Numbered from the stretch's first letter, positions 18,354 to 27,718 are shown. The stretch is DNA of 64,000 bases from Paenibacillus lentus (GCF_003931855.1 NZ_CP034248.1:434001-498000); one strand, 5' to 3'. Numbers and translations are program-made. The notes: generated from the letters alone by a model not told the origin.

Positions 18354-18680
18354 CTATTTTATCCGCAAGTGTGGGTTCGTTTTTTTTAACAGGTCACGGA
18401 GGATTTCCCTCTCTAGCGCCTGCTCTGCATAGAGCTTCTTGAGTTTCTCGTGCTCCTTCTCCAAGGCTGCATAATCTGAGGCTGTAGGAACGAATGAAGC
18501 ATGCTTCAAAGCATCGCCATCCAATTCGTCAAGATCCTTGCGTTTCAATTCTCTTGCCCAGCGCAGCACCATCTTCGGATCAAGATCATGCTGCCTGGCT
18601 ACTGCCGTCATATTGCCGATTTCATGCCCCTTGGATACAACCTTTTTCTTGAAGTTCAGATCATACCGTTTTCTTTCCAT
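18354..18680 (-). CDS. IS3-type transposase OrfA (copy 1)
   Basis: 108 residues with an HTH (TAVARQHDLDPKMVLRWARE) and a C-terminal leucine-zipper-like coil (YAALEKEHEKLKKLYAEQAL). Binds the element ends in IS3 elements. A run of eight A near the end marks the probable -1 frameshift site into OrfB. Confidence 0.92.
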   Translation of the reverse strand: MERKRYDLNFKKKVVSKGHEIGNMTAVARQHDLDPKMVLRWARELKRKDLDELDGDALKHASFVPTASDYAALEKEHEKLKKLYAEQALEREILRDLLKKTNPHLRIK

Positions 18681-19694
18681 TGCGTTCCCCTCCGACTGAT
18701 TTCATTCTATCGGAATAAGGGGTGTACTGTCCAAGTTCATTTGGGGGCTAAATAGCGACAAACAGAGGGTTAACGCCGTTGTCTGCTTAAATTTCATGAT
18801 GGATACAATCCTTTCCCTTGTAGAATGGTTACTAAATCCATAATTAAAGGAGGCCACCTTTGAATTTCTCTCTGCCATATGAATAAGAGATAAAGCATAG
18901 CTAGATTTTTCTTGCTCCCCTAAGGTTCGTATTACCCTCTCATCACAAGTAAGTTCTAAATCTCTAATCATGAGGAAATGCATAAGCCACACGAGTGGAT
19001 TAAACCAGTAACAGCAGAGAATAACTGCAGAAAATACCCTCCATAGAATATCTAAATGCTTTATATGCATCTTCTCATGCGTAAGGATATACTTTAAAAG
19101 CTTTTCATCTTGCAAATCCAAAGATTTGGGCAATATTATCTTTGGCTTTATGAAGCCGCAAGCTATAGGAGATATCAAACGATCTGAAGTCATAACTTGA
19201 ATTCGACGAATGAACTTCTGCTGACTGAGCCATTTATCAATAAAAAATTGATTGCGTATAGGCAGTGCCGTCTTTAAATCTTTGTTGTTTTTGTAGAAAT
19301 TCACTGCAAAAAAAATCCCCAGCGAGATTGTCCCAACAAACCAGATGACTGTTATAGTATCAAGAGAGAGCCTACCTTGACCAAAAGAAATGTCTTGAGT
19401 TAGAGGCCTTAAGCCCTCTTCTGTGTCCAAAAGTATTCTTTCTATGATGCCATTTGTTTGTCCTGCGGGATCGCGATTCACTCGTGAGGTTATATCGTTT
19501 AATATTGTGTTTATATTCCATTTAGACAAAATGGAATGAGGAATAGCCAATCTGAACAGGGCAATACCCCAGAGTATTAAAAACACTTTCTTCGGCACTT
19601 TATGGATTAACAGAGCCCTCAAGCACACTATGACAATAATGAAAATTCCTACAGAAATACTTCTCTCAATTAAAAATAAACTCATCTCCGCACC

Positions 19695-20051
19695 TCACTT
19701 TTTCAGATTCTCAACGATTTGCTTTAATTTTTCGATCTCCGAATCTGATAAATTATTTGCGTTGATGAAGGACGAGAAAAACAACTCCGTAGAACCATTA
19801 AACATCTTATTAATAAGTCCGATCGTCTCCTGTTCCTGTACTTGTTCCCTTGAAATCAAGGCTTTACATATAAACTGGGGATCTGTTCTTTGGACGGCTC
19901 CCTTATCGACCAGTTTTTTAATTACCGTGTAAGTCGTATTTCGGTTCCAGCCAATATCATCCTTGAGTATCTTTGCAAGTTGCCCGGCTGCTAATGCTCC
20001 TTGGCTCCACAGCACCTCCATCACCTTTAACTCCGCATCAAATAATTTCAT
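19695..20051 (-). CDS. BlaI/MecI-family repressor
   Basis: 118 residues with the winged-helix pattern ELKVMEVLWSQGALAAGQLA, WNRNTTYTVIKKLVDKG and a C-terminal dimer helix (FSSFINANNLSDSEIEKLKQ). GGAGGTGG precedes the ATG. It lies 9 bases before the M56 gene, the standard repressor/sensor-protease pair. With the protease gene broken, this repressor could no longer be cleaved by it. Its targets are unknown. Confidence 0.9.
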   Translation of the reverse strand: MKLFDAELKVMEVLWSQGALAAGQLAKILKDDIGWNRNTTYTVIKKLVDKGAVQRTDPQFICKALISREQVQEQETIGLINKMFNGSTELFFSSFINANNLSDSEIEKLKQIVENLKK

Positions 20052-20078
20052 TTTTCCACCTCCATTTGATTATTGTGC

Positions 20079-20110
20079 TAGTCATAGATACATACTACTC
20101 TGATAGTCAT
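20079..20110 (-). promoter_or_regulatory. Possible BlaI operator region
   Basis: TAGTCAT occurs twice (20079-20085 and 20104-20110), 25 bases apart, upstream of the repressor start. It is not a canonical TACA/TGTA Bla box, so this is a weak positional call. Confidence 0.3.
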
Positions 20111-20214
20111 TACTTTTCAATACTTTTCCTATTTTATAAATAAAATCCTTTTCAACTTGGTTATTTGCTATTAAAAATAATCTAAACAAATCTTTGGATT
20201 CATTATTTCAAATA

Positions 20215-20327
20215 TTATGCATAAATATCTAAAATTTGAGCGTGAACTAACTCTGCAACCTCTGTATCATCTTTAAATTTTGTTGGATCAATCGAAATGA
20301 GATCTTCTTTTGCTAACGTTGATCTAT
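20215..20327 (-). pseudogene. Unrecognised C-terminal gene fragment
   Basis: The minus strand reads RSTLAKEDLISIDPTKFKDD and TEVAELVHAQILDIYA then stop. There is no start codon or ribosome site, and a terminator hairpin precedes it directly. It looks like the end of a lost gene. Not identified. Confidence 0.35.
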
Positions 20328-20333
20328 TTAAAA

Positions 20334-20361
20334 TAGGCAAGGCCCGAATGGACCCTGCCTA
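20334..20361 (-). terminator. Terminator after the aspartic-protease gene
   Basis: Minus strand TAGGCAGGGTCC-ATTCG-GGCCTTGCCTA then TTTTAAAT, 30 bases after the stop at 20392. Closely related to 10283-10310. Confidence 0.7.
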
Positions 20362-20391
20362 CTTACTCTCTATTCAACCAACTTTTAAATA

Positions 20392-20763
20392 TCAAATACG
20401 CAATTCTAGTGTTTTCAAGTCAATAATAAAATTTTGTTGTTTCAGAATATCCAACCCAAGCAGCCCTCTATGGTCTCTAGGAAGAATGCCCACATCGATC
20501 TCTATATTTTCAATGCTTCTTGTACCAATTTCGATCTTGTCCATAATTTTTGTATAGAAAGGAGTGCTTCCGCCAATCCCGTATGCTTCATAGATAGAAT
20601 CTCCTGTTTCGTAGGTCACACCAATTTCCTCTAAAATATCAGGACTGATTATAGTATGTGAAGATCCTGTATCTATAATTACATCTTCTATTCTCAATGT
20701 CCGTCCTCTAAACGTCACGGAAAGTGACGTTGTAATTAACTGTCCGTCATAGTTAATTTTCAT
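20392..20763 (-). CDS. Retropepsin-like aspartic protease
   Basis: 123 residues, about one retropepsin-like lobe. The catalytic motif is VIIDTGSSHTIISPDI (Asp31 region) and the second hallmark is GLLGLDIL. Such single-lobe proteins act as dimers. No signal peptide, so probably cytoplasmic. It overlaps the upstream 85-residue gene by 11 bases, indicating coupled translation. Substrate unknown. Confidence 0.82.
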   Translation of the reverse strand: MKINYDGQLITTSLSVTFRGRTLRIEDVIIDTGSSHTIISPDILEEIGVTYETGDSIYEAYGIGGSTPFYTKIMDKIEIGTRSIENIEIDVGILPRDHRGLLGLDILKQQNFIIDLKTLELRI

Positions 20764-21010
20764 TGTTATTACGTCTCACTCTTATTAGTGGATCACGCCT
20801 AAGATGGATTACAAATTCTTGATTTGATGTATGGTACACTACATTCCCTGGCTTTACTTGAAAAAATTCTTTATTAGCATCTTCATTTGGTACTGTGCGA
20901 ATTGGTGCAACTTCATCTACTACCTTTTTGTTGCCTTCCTCGTGATAATTAAGTATGGAAACCAGAACAAATTGATCAGGAAACAGTTCTCTTACCTCTT
21001 GCCATTTCAT
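20753..21010 (-). CDS. Small protein paired with the aspartic protease
   Basis: 85 residues starting MKWQEVRELFPDQFVLVSIL, with YHEEGNKKVVDEVAPIRTV in the middle. The sequence pattern is one I associate with small Firmicute proteins encoded just before aspartyl proteases. It overlaps the protease gene by 11 bases. It could be the protease's partner or substrate; no motif decides this. Confidence 0.65.
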   Translation of the reverse strand: MKWQEVRELFPDQFVLVSILNYHEEGNKKVVDEVAPIRTVPNEDANKEFFQVKPGNVVYHTSNQEFVIHLRRDPLIRVRRNNNEN

Positions 21011-21131
21011 TCGTTCTACCTCCTAGAAATTCGCTCTAATTCTTCATTCTATCTTGATTTTACCATACTTATAGCCAAACGTTGTCAATATACTTTACGT
21101 ATTTTAACTATTTCGCCGATGCTTATGACTT

Positions 21132-21983
21132 CTATTTACGAAGCTCACGCAATACAATTTGTTCGAACCATTTCCAAGGAAGAAGCGCCTTCCCCCATAT
21201 TGCAGTCCATGCTCCCTTGCCTAACACGTAACGCAACTTGGGATAGCGAGCTTGAGCGATTCGCACCACCGTCCTGGCCACATCCTGCGGATCGCTGGCG
21301 TTGTTAGCTACGTTTTTGCTGTAGGCCAGAATGGCGGCAAGAGGCTCCTGATAGGGTGAATCTTTCTTTGCTCTGATCGAAATGTAATCGAAGCCTTTGG
21401 ACCAAATTGCGGTTTTGTATGCGCCAGGCTCCACTAAAGACACATAAATGCCGTATGGCAGCATTTCCAAACGAAGCGATTCACTGAATCCTTCCACCGC
21501 AAACTTTGAAGCCGCATAAGGCCCGTACCCGGGAAAACCAAGTCTGCCGCTGATGCTGCTGATGTTAATAATTTTCCCGTATTTTCTCGAACGCATATGT
21601 GGTAATACTTCTTGAGTCAGAGCAACAAGACCGAAAAAATTCGTGTCCATCGCATACATCCAATCCTCTAGTGGAATCTCCTCCACAAAGCCGCCAAGTG
21701 AGATGCCGGCATTATTCACAAGCACATCAATGCGTCCATGACGCTCCATCACTTCATCCACAGTCTGACGAATCGCTTGCTGATCGCTCACATCAAGGGA
21801 ACAGCACTCGATATGCTGGCTTATACCCTTTTGTTCCGCAGCTTGCATCAATGCATCCTGCTTCGTGATATCACGCATGGTGGCAATGACATGATAGCCG
21901 CTTCCGGCTAATGCCAGCGTGATCAGCAAACCAAAACCGCTGGATGTTCCCGTCACCAAGGCAACCGGTCTGTTTTGCATCAT
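21132..21983 (-). CDS. Short-chain dehydrogenase/reductase
   Basis: Classical SDR: cofactor motif TGTSSGFG near the N-terminus, NNAG, and the catalytic Ser and YxxxK (SSISG then YGPYAASK). The C-terminal tail is long and hydrophobic/basic (LLPWKWFEQIVLREL), suggesting a lipid-like substrate or membrane contact. It is the last gene of the seven-gene operon, 21 bases after the preceding stop, and probably reduces or oxidises a carbonyl made by that pathway. Confidence 0.88.
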   Translation of the reverse strand: MMQNRPVALVTGTSSGFGLLITLALAGSGYHVIATMRDITKQDALMQAAEQKGISQHIECCSLDVSDQQAIRQTVDEVMERHGRIDVLVNNAGISLGGFVEEIPLEDWMYAMDTNFFGLVALTQEVLPHMRSRKYGKIINISSISGRLGFPGYGPYAASKFAVEGFSESLRLEMLPYGIYVSLVEPGAYKTAIWSKGFDYISIRAKKDSPYQEPLAAILAYSKNVANNASDPQDVARTVVRIAQARYPKLRYVLGKGAWTAIWGKALLPWKWFEQIVLRELRK

Positions 21984-22004
21984 GTCCTGCAGCCTCCTTT
22001 ATAG

Positions 22005-23162
22005 TTAGAGCTTATATTTTTGGATCAAAGGAATTCCGATTTTGTTAATGACGGTTTGCAAAAATGACCAGCAAAGCCGCCGGCGAAACGGCAAGTGTCT
22101 ATCATAAACAGCCGAGTACTCGATCTCAGCCGCAGCACCCCGCTTCCTTTTGAAATGAGCAGCACCAGAGCTTCTGTTTAATAAATGACCGTTCTCTAGC
22201 GCAATGTAGAATAAAAGCGCAGACAACATCCGGTACAAACCCACTTCTCTCGGCAAAGAAAGATCGTAACCGAGCAATGGGGTCGTCATGACTCCGTTGC
22301 GGCAAAAATAACCTATCACGGCATCAATACGCCCATTTTTCCGAAGCGCCTTAAGCTGAAGAATCTTATTTTTAATCGCGAGAGCGATAAAATCTTCGTT
22401 AAATTGCGGATTGTACATCGAATATTTTTGCAAATACAAAGCATTGTACAGCTCCAATATGCGCGAAATATCTTGATCTGACAACTGATCATGATCTAAC
22501 ATCTCATAGCCATGACGAGCGATTAGTGCATAGTCCTTTTTTAACAGCTTGCGTGACTTGGAACTTATCGAGGCCGATTGGCTAGGATGAACGAGATAGA
22601 TTTGGCGGGAAGCTACCATTTTATAATTGAATCGACGTAACTCCTGAATAAGCTTCTCATGGTTCGCTTCATTAAGGGATCGATAGATGATCGCATAATC
22701 AGGGAACTGCTCGGTGAAAAAAGAGTGCAGCGCCCTTAGTTGATCCGGTGTTAGTTCGGGATATAAATTCGTTGAGACGAACCAGTTGTTTACATGAACC
22801 GCCTTATTGATCTGGCTCGCTTTAAATAATTGCCCTAATCCGCTGAGCAGGGCTGACAAGCCTTTACGCAGCAGTGCATTTTGGAGCAGCACGAGCTCTT
22901 GCTTGGCATAGCTTACATAATGCGTATAAGGAGAGCATACATAGGAATTGTCATATTGTGTTTCCGTGATTGAAATAGGAAGCACGATACCATCAAGGGA
23001 TACTGCCAAGTACCTAGCTTGAACATTGTTGATATAATGCGAGGGCTGGCGCTTCACAAACGGCAAAAGAAACTTTTTAGCATATTGCCCATCTTTGGTG
23101 TTCGGCCATGGGAGATCATCTATAGTATCTGCATCATATAAACGGATCTGTTTCCTCTCCAA
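22005..23162 (-). CDS. GNAT/FemAB-like acyltransferase of the 21-28 kb pathway
   Basis: 385 residues. The middle and C-terminal parts look like a GNAT/FemAB-type fold (SRKLLKKDYALIARHGYEML, IDAVIGYFCRNGVMTTPLLG, GLYRMLSALLFYIALENGHL), with RSSGAAHFKRKRGA near the end. I infer N- or O-acyl transfer; the acceptor is unknown. Its start overlaps the preceding ligase gene by 29 bases, so the two are translationally coupled. The assignment is by general pattern and could be wrong. Confidence 0.55.
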   Translation of the reverse strand: MERKQIRLYDADTIDDLPWPNTKDGQYAKKFLLPFVKRQPSHYINNVQARYLAVSLDGIVLPISITETQYDNSYVCSPYTHYVSYAKQELVLLQNALLRKGLSALLSGLGQLFKASQINKAVHVNNWFVSTNLYPELTPDQLRALHSFFTEQFPDYAIIYRSLNEANHEKLIQELRRFNYKMVASRQIYLVHPSQSASISSKSRKLLKKDYALIARHGYEMLDHDQLSDQDISRILELYNALYLQKYSMYNPQFNEDFIALAIKNKILQLKALRKNGRIDAVIGYFCRNGVMTTPLLGYDLSLPREVGLYRMLSALLFYIALENGHLLNRSSGAAHFKRKRGAAAEIEYSAVYDRHLPFRRRLCWSFLQTVINKIGIPLIQKYKL

Positions 23163-24516
23163 GCTGAAATCTCCTTTCCACGCGGCGCAGTTTTTTCAGG
23201 TCGGTTAGCTCTCCATGCTTATCGTATTTAGCTTGAACACCCTGATCATATAAGCTAAATTCAATGACTGGCGGCTGGCAATTTATTTTAAGAAATAAAT
23301 CATTCATGGCATGAGTGATCTGCTGTTCAATTTGTACAGACCTAGAGCCTGCCTCATCTATCCTCAAGAAAATTTCAACGCGGTTAGGCGTATGCTGAAT
23401 TGCCAAATACTCAAGCACTTGCTCGGAGGCATGAATAATCGCCCGGCTAATAAAGTCAGGAAATATCGGCTTTAGCCTGTTGTCATGCACACTGTAGCCA
23501 TAAAATATATCATCACAGCGTCCTTCTATGGACTCTATTGCTAGAAAAGGAGAACCACACGGACATGGCTCAGCGCGTTCGGTTAGGACATCATTTAATC
23601 GGTAGCGCACGATCGGTTGCGTCCTTCTCGAAAAGTCAGTAATAATCGGAACAAATCGACCAAGCTTCTGATCTAAATATTCTTTTTCAATAATAACTAT
23701 ATCTTCGTTCAGGTGAAGGGTGCCATGGGAGCAAGTACAAGCCAGAAAACCTTCCGTGCATTGATAGACTTGATGAACCCTTTGTGCGAACTGCGTCTCT
23801 ATGGCCTTCCGATCCAACGGATCCAGCACTTCGGCAACAGAAATGATTTTATGGGGATGGATTTGCAAATGCCCTTGTTGTCTAGCTTGAGCCAAAATCC
23901 GGAGCATCGATGGCGGAGCGACGATTAATCCTGGACGCTGCTCGTTCAATCGATCAATATGCTCCTGAACCGGACTTAACAAATCATAATAATGAAATTG
24001 AAGCCGCTGGCTGCCAACACTGCCATATAAATTGCTATTCGCCCGCAGGAAAAAAGCGATGCTCTCCTTTTGCAGCAATGAATGAGGCAACATTTTAGCC
24101 AGGACTGTTCCAGCCCATGCCCTTCTTTCCTGCGGACTGACGAGGAAAATACCTCGATTTCCAGATGTCCCTGATGAGAGTCCGACCGTAATCGAACCGA
24201 TGGTAGGGGCGAAATCCCGGCTGTTCTCCGCTTGATACGCCACGGCAAAAGCTTCTTCTTTCGTGATTCCCACCGTATTTGATGGGTCGAAATGCTCCAT
24301 CATCAGCTCTTTATCCATGATCGGAAATTGCCGCCACTGGGCATCCGTATAATCCTTCCAAAGCTCGCGATAAAAAGCAGAATGCTTGCGGACAAAACGA
24401 ACATGGCTTCGTACTCTCTCCTCCTGCCACTGTTCAACCCCTTGACGACTGGCTGGCCATTGACGAAATTTTGTCCGCAAGTAGTGGTATACAATAGCTC
24501 CTTTGTCGATCAACAT
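23134..24516 (-). CDS. F390 synthetase-like / PaaK-like adenylate-forming enzyme
   Basis: About 460 residues from the ATG at 24516, chosen because GGGGGGGAG precedes it. The nucleotide-binding loop is VGLSSGTSGNRGIFLVS. Further on are AEVLDPLDRKAIETQF, QCTEGFLACTC and QPIVRYRLNDVLT, as in coenzyme F390 synthetase and phenylacetate-CoA ligase relatives. The cysteine-rich EPCPCGSPF fits that group. It should activate a carboxylic acid as an acyl-adenylate. It starts 10 bases after the MBL gene. In this pathway it may activate the beta-hydroxy or keto acid produced upstream. Confidence 0.82.
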   Translation of the reverse strand: MLIDKGAIVYHYLRTKFRQWPASRQGVEQWQEERVRSHVRFVRKHSAFYRELWKDYTDAQWRQFPIMDKELMMEHFDPSNTVGITKEEAFAVAYQAENSRDFAPTIGSITVGLSSGTSGNRGIFLVSPQERRAWAGTVLAKMLPHSLLQKESIAFFLRANSNLYGSVGSQRLQFHYYDLLSPVQEHIDRLNEQRPGLIVAPPSMLRILAQARQQGHLQIHPHKIISVAEVLDPLDRKAIETQFAQRVHQVYQCTEGFLACTCSHGTLHLNEDIVIIEKEYLDQKLGRFVPIITDFSRRTQPIVRYRLNDVLTERAEPCPCGSPFLAIESIEGRCDDIFYGYSVHDNRLKPIFPDFISRAIIHASEQVLEYLAIQHTPNRVEIFLRIDEAGSRSVQIEQQITHAMNDLFLKINCQPPVIEFSLYDQGVQAKYDKHGELTDLKKLRRVERRFQLGEETDPFI

Positions 24517-24526
24517 GACTCCCCCC

Positions 24527-25390
24527 CTATTTAAGAGATTCCCCGACTTCGCTGCAATGGGATGGAATAATTCGATATTCTGGGTGCTGCTTGTAGAATT
24601 GGCATATGCGCTGGAAGCTTTCTTGATACTGCCGTCGATCATCCATAATTAGGCCAGCAAGCCAATGGGGAGGCCGGGATTCACGATACGCTCGGCTTGA
24701 CCATACAGCATCCGCACATAAAAAATACGGCTGATCCCCAGTATGAAGTAGAACGCCAATTTGACCGGGAGCATGTCCAGGCAAGTCGACGGCAATCACA
24801 CTTCCATCGCCAAAAAGATCCAAGCCCCGCTCAAATGGAAAACTAGAGGGCAGCGAGATTCGTTGTTGTTCATCTATCGGTAGAGAACGCTCCTCAAAAT
24901 CACTCGGTAATAAGTCCGGCAGGAAGCCTGCCCGAACCGCCGCTAATCCTCTACGGTGCTTCATTTTATCGTAGGCTGCTTTTAAATAAATAAACGAAGC
25001 TTCAGGAAAATCACACAGCCCAGCAATATGATCTGCATGGAGGTGGGATAAAATGACATACTTAATGTCGCTTAATTTAATCCCTGCCTCTTTTAATTGA
25101 TAGACCGCCGTCTCTCTTTCTGGGATAGAAACAGGGGTCGCCTTTCGATAGAGCGAATAAGGAAAACGACTTGCTGCTTCGAAGAATCGTTCCGAATACC
25201 CCGTATCAAATAAGATAGGGCCTAACCTCGGATGCTCCATGCAGGCAAATAGAGCAGGAATTTGAATCGTCCGCCGCTCTCCGCCACGGATCGTTATTTT
25301 CTCAGATTGGAAACAGCTTCCCGCCGCAAACAGAGTCAATTTAACACGGGTGCTAAATAAGTGGGTCTCGTTGCTTGATCCATGTGACAT
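24527..25390 (-). CDS. MBL-fold (lactonase-like) hydrolase
   Basis: The zinc motif HLHADH (H116-H121) is followed by DLPGHAPGQIGVLLHTGD and a later CADAVW Asp context, as in AHL-lactonase and related esterases. I prefer the ATG at 25390 (MSHGSS) over 25414; both overlap the end of the reductase gene. In the pathway it might hydrolyse a lactone or thioester. The lactonase idea rests on motif likeness alone. Confidence 0.8.
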   Translation of the reverse strand: MSHGSSNETHLFSTRVKLTLFAAGSCFQSEKITIRGGERRTIQIPALFACMEHPRLGPILFDTGYSERFFEAASRFPYSLYRKATPVSIPERETAVYQLKEAGIKLSDIKYVILSHLHADHIAGLCDFPEASFIYLKAAYDKMKHRRGLAAVRAGFLPDLLPSDFEERSLPIDEQQRISLPSSFPFERGLDLFGDGSVIAVDLPGHAPGQIGVLLHTGDQPYFLCADAVWSSRAYRESRPPHWLAGLIMDDRRQYQESFQRICQFYKQHPEYRIIPSHCSEVGESLK

Positions 25391-26357
25391 AATCGGATAT
25401 CCCTTCATCAACACTTTTACGTGGTGTATAGTTTAGATCTTTTTTCGCCGCTGATATATCTAACGTAAGACTTTTTCCTAATAGACCCACCGTATAGCGA
25501 GTGAGCAAAGGTTCCTTTTTACTCCTGGTCAGGTGGGCTTTCCACTCTAGTAAGGCGGCTGCCCCATAGGCCAGAGGATAGGAAATGTGTTTTCCGCGCA
25601 GAGGTTCCCCCAGCTTATCAAACAACTGCTGAAGTAAATCTATCAAAGCTACCGGCTCGCCATTGGTAATATTGTACTTTTTGCCTAGCGTCGATGTAGG
25701 GGAGGACATGCATTGGATTAGCGCATCAACCACATTATCGATGTAGGTCAAATCCATCAGAGCCTGGCCGCCGTTAATTAAGGGAACGCGTCCTTGTCGG
25801 TTCGCTTGAAGCAGCCGCGGAAGTATCGCCTGATCCCCCGGGCCATAGATCGCACGAGGACGGATGGTGATCACGGGAAGTCCTGCCTCAAAAGCAAGCT
25901 CCACTTCTTCTTCGGCCAGACGCTTCGTTGCGGCATACGCATTCACGGCTTGATCCGGAAGCGGAGCTGATTCTGATACATTAAAGCGATCGGTATAATC
26001 AAAATATAAGCTCGGTGTCGACACATAGATCAACCTGCCCACCTGATGCTGCCGGCAGCCCTCCAATATATTTCGGGTACCGATCACATTGCTATCATAA
26101 AAGTGACTGTATTTCCCCCAAGGTGAAGACAATGCGCCGCAATGAAACACAAAGTCTTGTCCAGCACATAGCAGAACGATCCGCTCGGTGTCCGCAAGAT
26201 CACAGGGGATGAAGGCGATACCTTCGTTTTCGAATTCCTCCCCTATGGATTCATTTCGTCCAGTCGCTGTAACCTGATATCCCAGCTTACTTAAGGTTTG
26301 TGCTAGGCTCCTTCCGAGAAAACCTGTCCCGCCTGTCACTAATACGCTTGAACTCAT
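25353..26357 (-). CDS. OleD-like NAD(P)-dependent epimerase/dehydrogenase
   Basis: Extended SDR: VTGGTGFLGRSLAQ at residues 7-20, STPSLYF, and the active site Y141-x3-K145 in NAYAATK. The pattern IRPRAIYGPGDQAILPRL, ALMDLTYIDNVVDAL and YNITNGEPVALIDLL closely follows OleD/3-beta-hydroxysteroid dehydrogenase relatives. OleD reduces 2-alkyl-3-ketoacids to hydroxy acids. Beside an OleA-like synthase this is suggestive of the same two-step chemistry. Start overlaps the ATP-grasp stop (ATGA-type). Confidence 0.85.
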   Translation of the reverse strand: MSSSVLVTGGTGFLGRSLAQTLSKLGYQVTATGRNESIGEEFENEGIAFIPCDLADTERIVLLCAGQDFVFHCGALSSPWGKYSHFYDSNVIGTRNILEGCRQHQVGRLIYVSTPSLYFDYTDRFNVSESAPLPDQAVNAYAATKRLAEEEVELAFEAGLPVITIRPRAIYGPGDQAILPRLLQANRQGRVPLINGGQALMDLTYIDNVVDALIQCMSSPTSTLGKKYNITNGEPVALIDLLQQLFDKLGEPLRGKHISYPLAYGAAALLEWKAHLTRSKKEPLLTRYTVGLLGKSLTLDISAAKKDLNYTPRKSVDEGISDYVTWIKQRDPLI

Positions 26358-27718
26358 TTCTCTTCCTCACCATTCCATTCAATATCATTCGTTGATGCTT
26401 CTAAGATCGAGATATGCTGCTGCCTGCTTACTTTGGCATTCCACCAAAGAAGCTTAAACTGCTGAAGGAACGGCTGCGGATCTCGAAATCGGAACACCAC
26501 GTCTTTACCGCCCATGAACAACCGAAGCCACTCCTTGAATTTGAACCAGGAACGAATCGAACGCAAGCCATAGGACAACATCGCCAAGGAAATAATGGCT
26601 TTACGACCCGGGCGCGGAGTTATGATCTGCTCTGCCCCCTCCTCATGATGGAAAAACGCCTGATCAATCCGATCTTCCGCTCGAAATAGGTGTAATCCGC
26701 TTGTGGCTCTTGGATTGCATTCAATAGGGTAGACTTGTCCATCATCGGTGACGATAAAATCAAAGGAGATTTGCCCCGTAAATTGCTCTGCACTCACGAA
26801 GTGTTCGACCCAGCGGTCAATGTCTGGGTGATGTACAGCCTCGAAGCTAATACAAGCGCCAGGCCCAGCCGTAAATCTTACGGGATAAACCGCATGAGCC
26901 GTCAGTTTCCCTTGCTTGGCTATGCTGTAGCTGCAATAGGCTGTCCCTTCCATAAATTGCTGTGCCACCCAAGGTTGCTGTGGAGAGAGATGCTTCATTT
27001 TTTCCAATACTTCAGTTTCATCTGGTATTTCTGCTTTATCTGGCTCCTTGTTCCTCTCGCCCTTAGCAACTGTACTCGCCGCTCTCGTTTGCACCACGAA
27101 AACCTTTGCCCCAAAACGGGAGTATACCGGCTTGAAAACCCATTTCCCCGGGACAGCCAAAGCGGCCTTCACATCCTCCTGAGAGGTTAATAGACTTGTG
27201 GTTGGTGCTAATAAACCAAACTCCCTCGCCCGGCCAATAAAATCCCATTTACTATGCAAGCGCCGCAGCTTGTTTAGTGAGTCCGTAAAAACTAGGCAAT
27301 GCTGACTTAAACGCTCTAAACCTCGGGCAACAAAAAATATCTCCTCGCAAGTTGGAATCAGCCCATCTATCTTTTCTTGCAAAATAATTTCTTGGAGTGC
27401 GCTAATATATCCATCTGGATCCTCATTGGGCTTAGGCACATCATAATTTCGAACGATCGCCCGCGAATGAACACAAAGGTGAGCCGGACAGCTCTCGGCC
27501 ATATACACCTGATGCCCCGCCGCAGCAAGCTGACGAGCCAAATCCAGGGTAGCCGGCGCTCTTCCACCTGTCAGCAGGATTCGCTGATGCCGTTCTTCTT
27601 GCCCTGCTTGTCCCTCTTGCCTCCCTTGGCTTTCTTGCCTTTCCGCCCCTTCTTGCCCTCCCTGCCACCCTTGCCCTTCTTCTTCCTCTCGCATTCTTTG
27701 CCTTGAGCTAGTATTCAA
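26354..27718 (-). CDS. ATP-grasp ligase with a Gln/Gly/Glu-rich head
   Basis: After a low-complexity N-terminus (residues 9-42; WQGGQEGAERQESQ) comes a pre-ATP-grasp Rossmann part (ILLTGGRAPATLDLARQLAA). The ATP-grasp core follows, with KWVFKPVYSRFGAKV and the metal-binding YPIECNPRATSG. Such enzymes join a carboxylate to an amine or thiol via acyl phosphate. The TTG at 27718 has GGAGG 8 bases upstream inside the synthase gene; an ATG at 27694 is the alternative. The low-complexity head is encoded by near-repeats of CAAGAAGGG-like units and is probably dispensable. Confidence 0.82.
   Translation of the reverse strand: MNTSSRQRMREEEEGQGWQGGQEGAERQESQGRQEGQAGQEERHQRILLTGGRAPATLDLARQLAAAGHQVYMAESCPAHLCVHSRAIVRNYDVPKPNEDPDGYISALQEIILQEKIDGLIPTCEEIFFVARGLERLSQHCLVFTDSLNKLRRLHSKWDFIGRAREFGLLAPTTSLLTSQEDVKAALAVPGKWVFKPVYSRFGAKVFVVQTRAASTVAKGERNKEPDKAEIPDETEVLEKMKHLSPQQPWVAQQFMEGTAYCSYSIAKQGKLTAHAVYPVRFTAGPGACISFEAVHHPDIDRWVEHFVSAEQFTGQISFDFIVTDDGQVYPIECNPRATSGLHLFRAEDRIDQAFFHHEEGAEQIITPRPGRKAIISLAMLSYGLRSIRSWFKFKEWLRLFMGGKDVVFRFRDPQPFLQQFKLLWWNAKVSRQQHISILEASTNDIEWNGEEEK

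Larger units (their letters stand above)
17323..18755 (-). mobile_element. 1433-bp IS3 (IS150-group) element, copy 1
   Basis: Ends CGGGTTAACCCCC and (inverted) CTATTTAGCCCCC share TTA.CCCCC. CGAC flanks both sides as a 4-bp target duplication (17319-17322, 18756-18759). It contains orfA and orfB with an A8 slippery run between them. Other copies: 32663, 46487 and 63138. Confidence 0.92.
16869..19685 (-). pseudogene. BlaR1/MecR1-like M56 metallopeptidase gene, split by an IS3 element
   Basis: The 5' part (19685-18756) encodes four-helix membrane segments and the M56 zinc site HEKMH with a later ELTCDERV. The 3' part (17318-16869) encodes the end of a last helix and a Lys/Glu-rich extracellular region. 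Removing the IS and one CGAC duplication joins TTALTLCLS to AALIAGSVTVFATN in frame, giving exactly 460 codons. Family role: membrane sensor protease that cleaves the BlaI repressor encoded just upstream. There is no penicillin-binding sensor domain. Inactive unless the IS leaves. Confidence 0.85.

Noticed and set aside
23713..24098. Plus-strand frames within the F390-synthetase-like gene
   Set aside because: Shadow frames without start signals; the minus-strand gene is complete and motif-supported.
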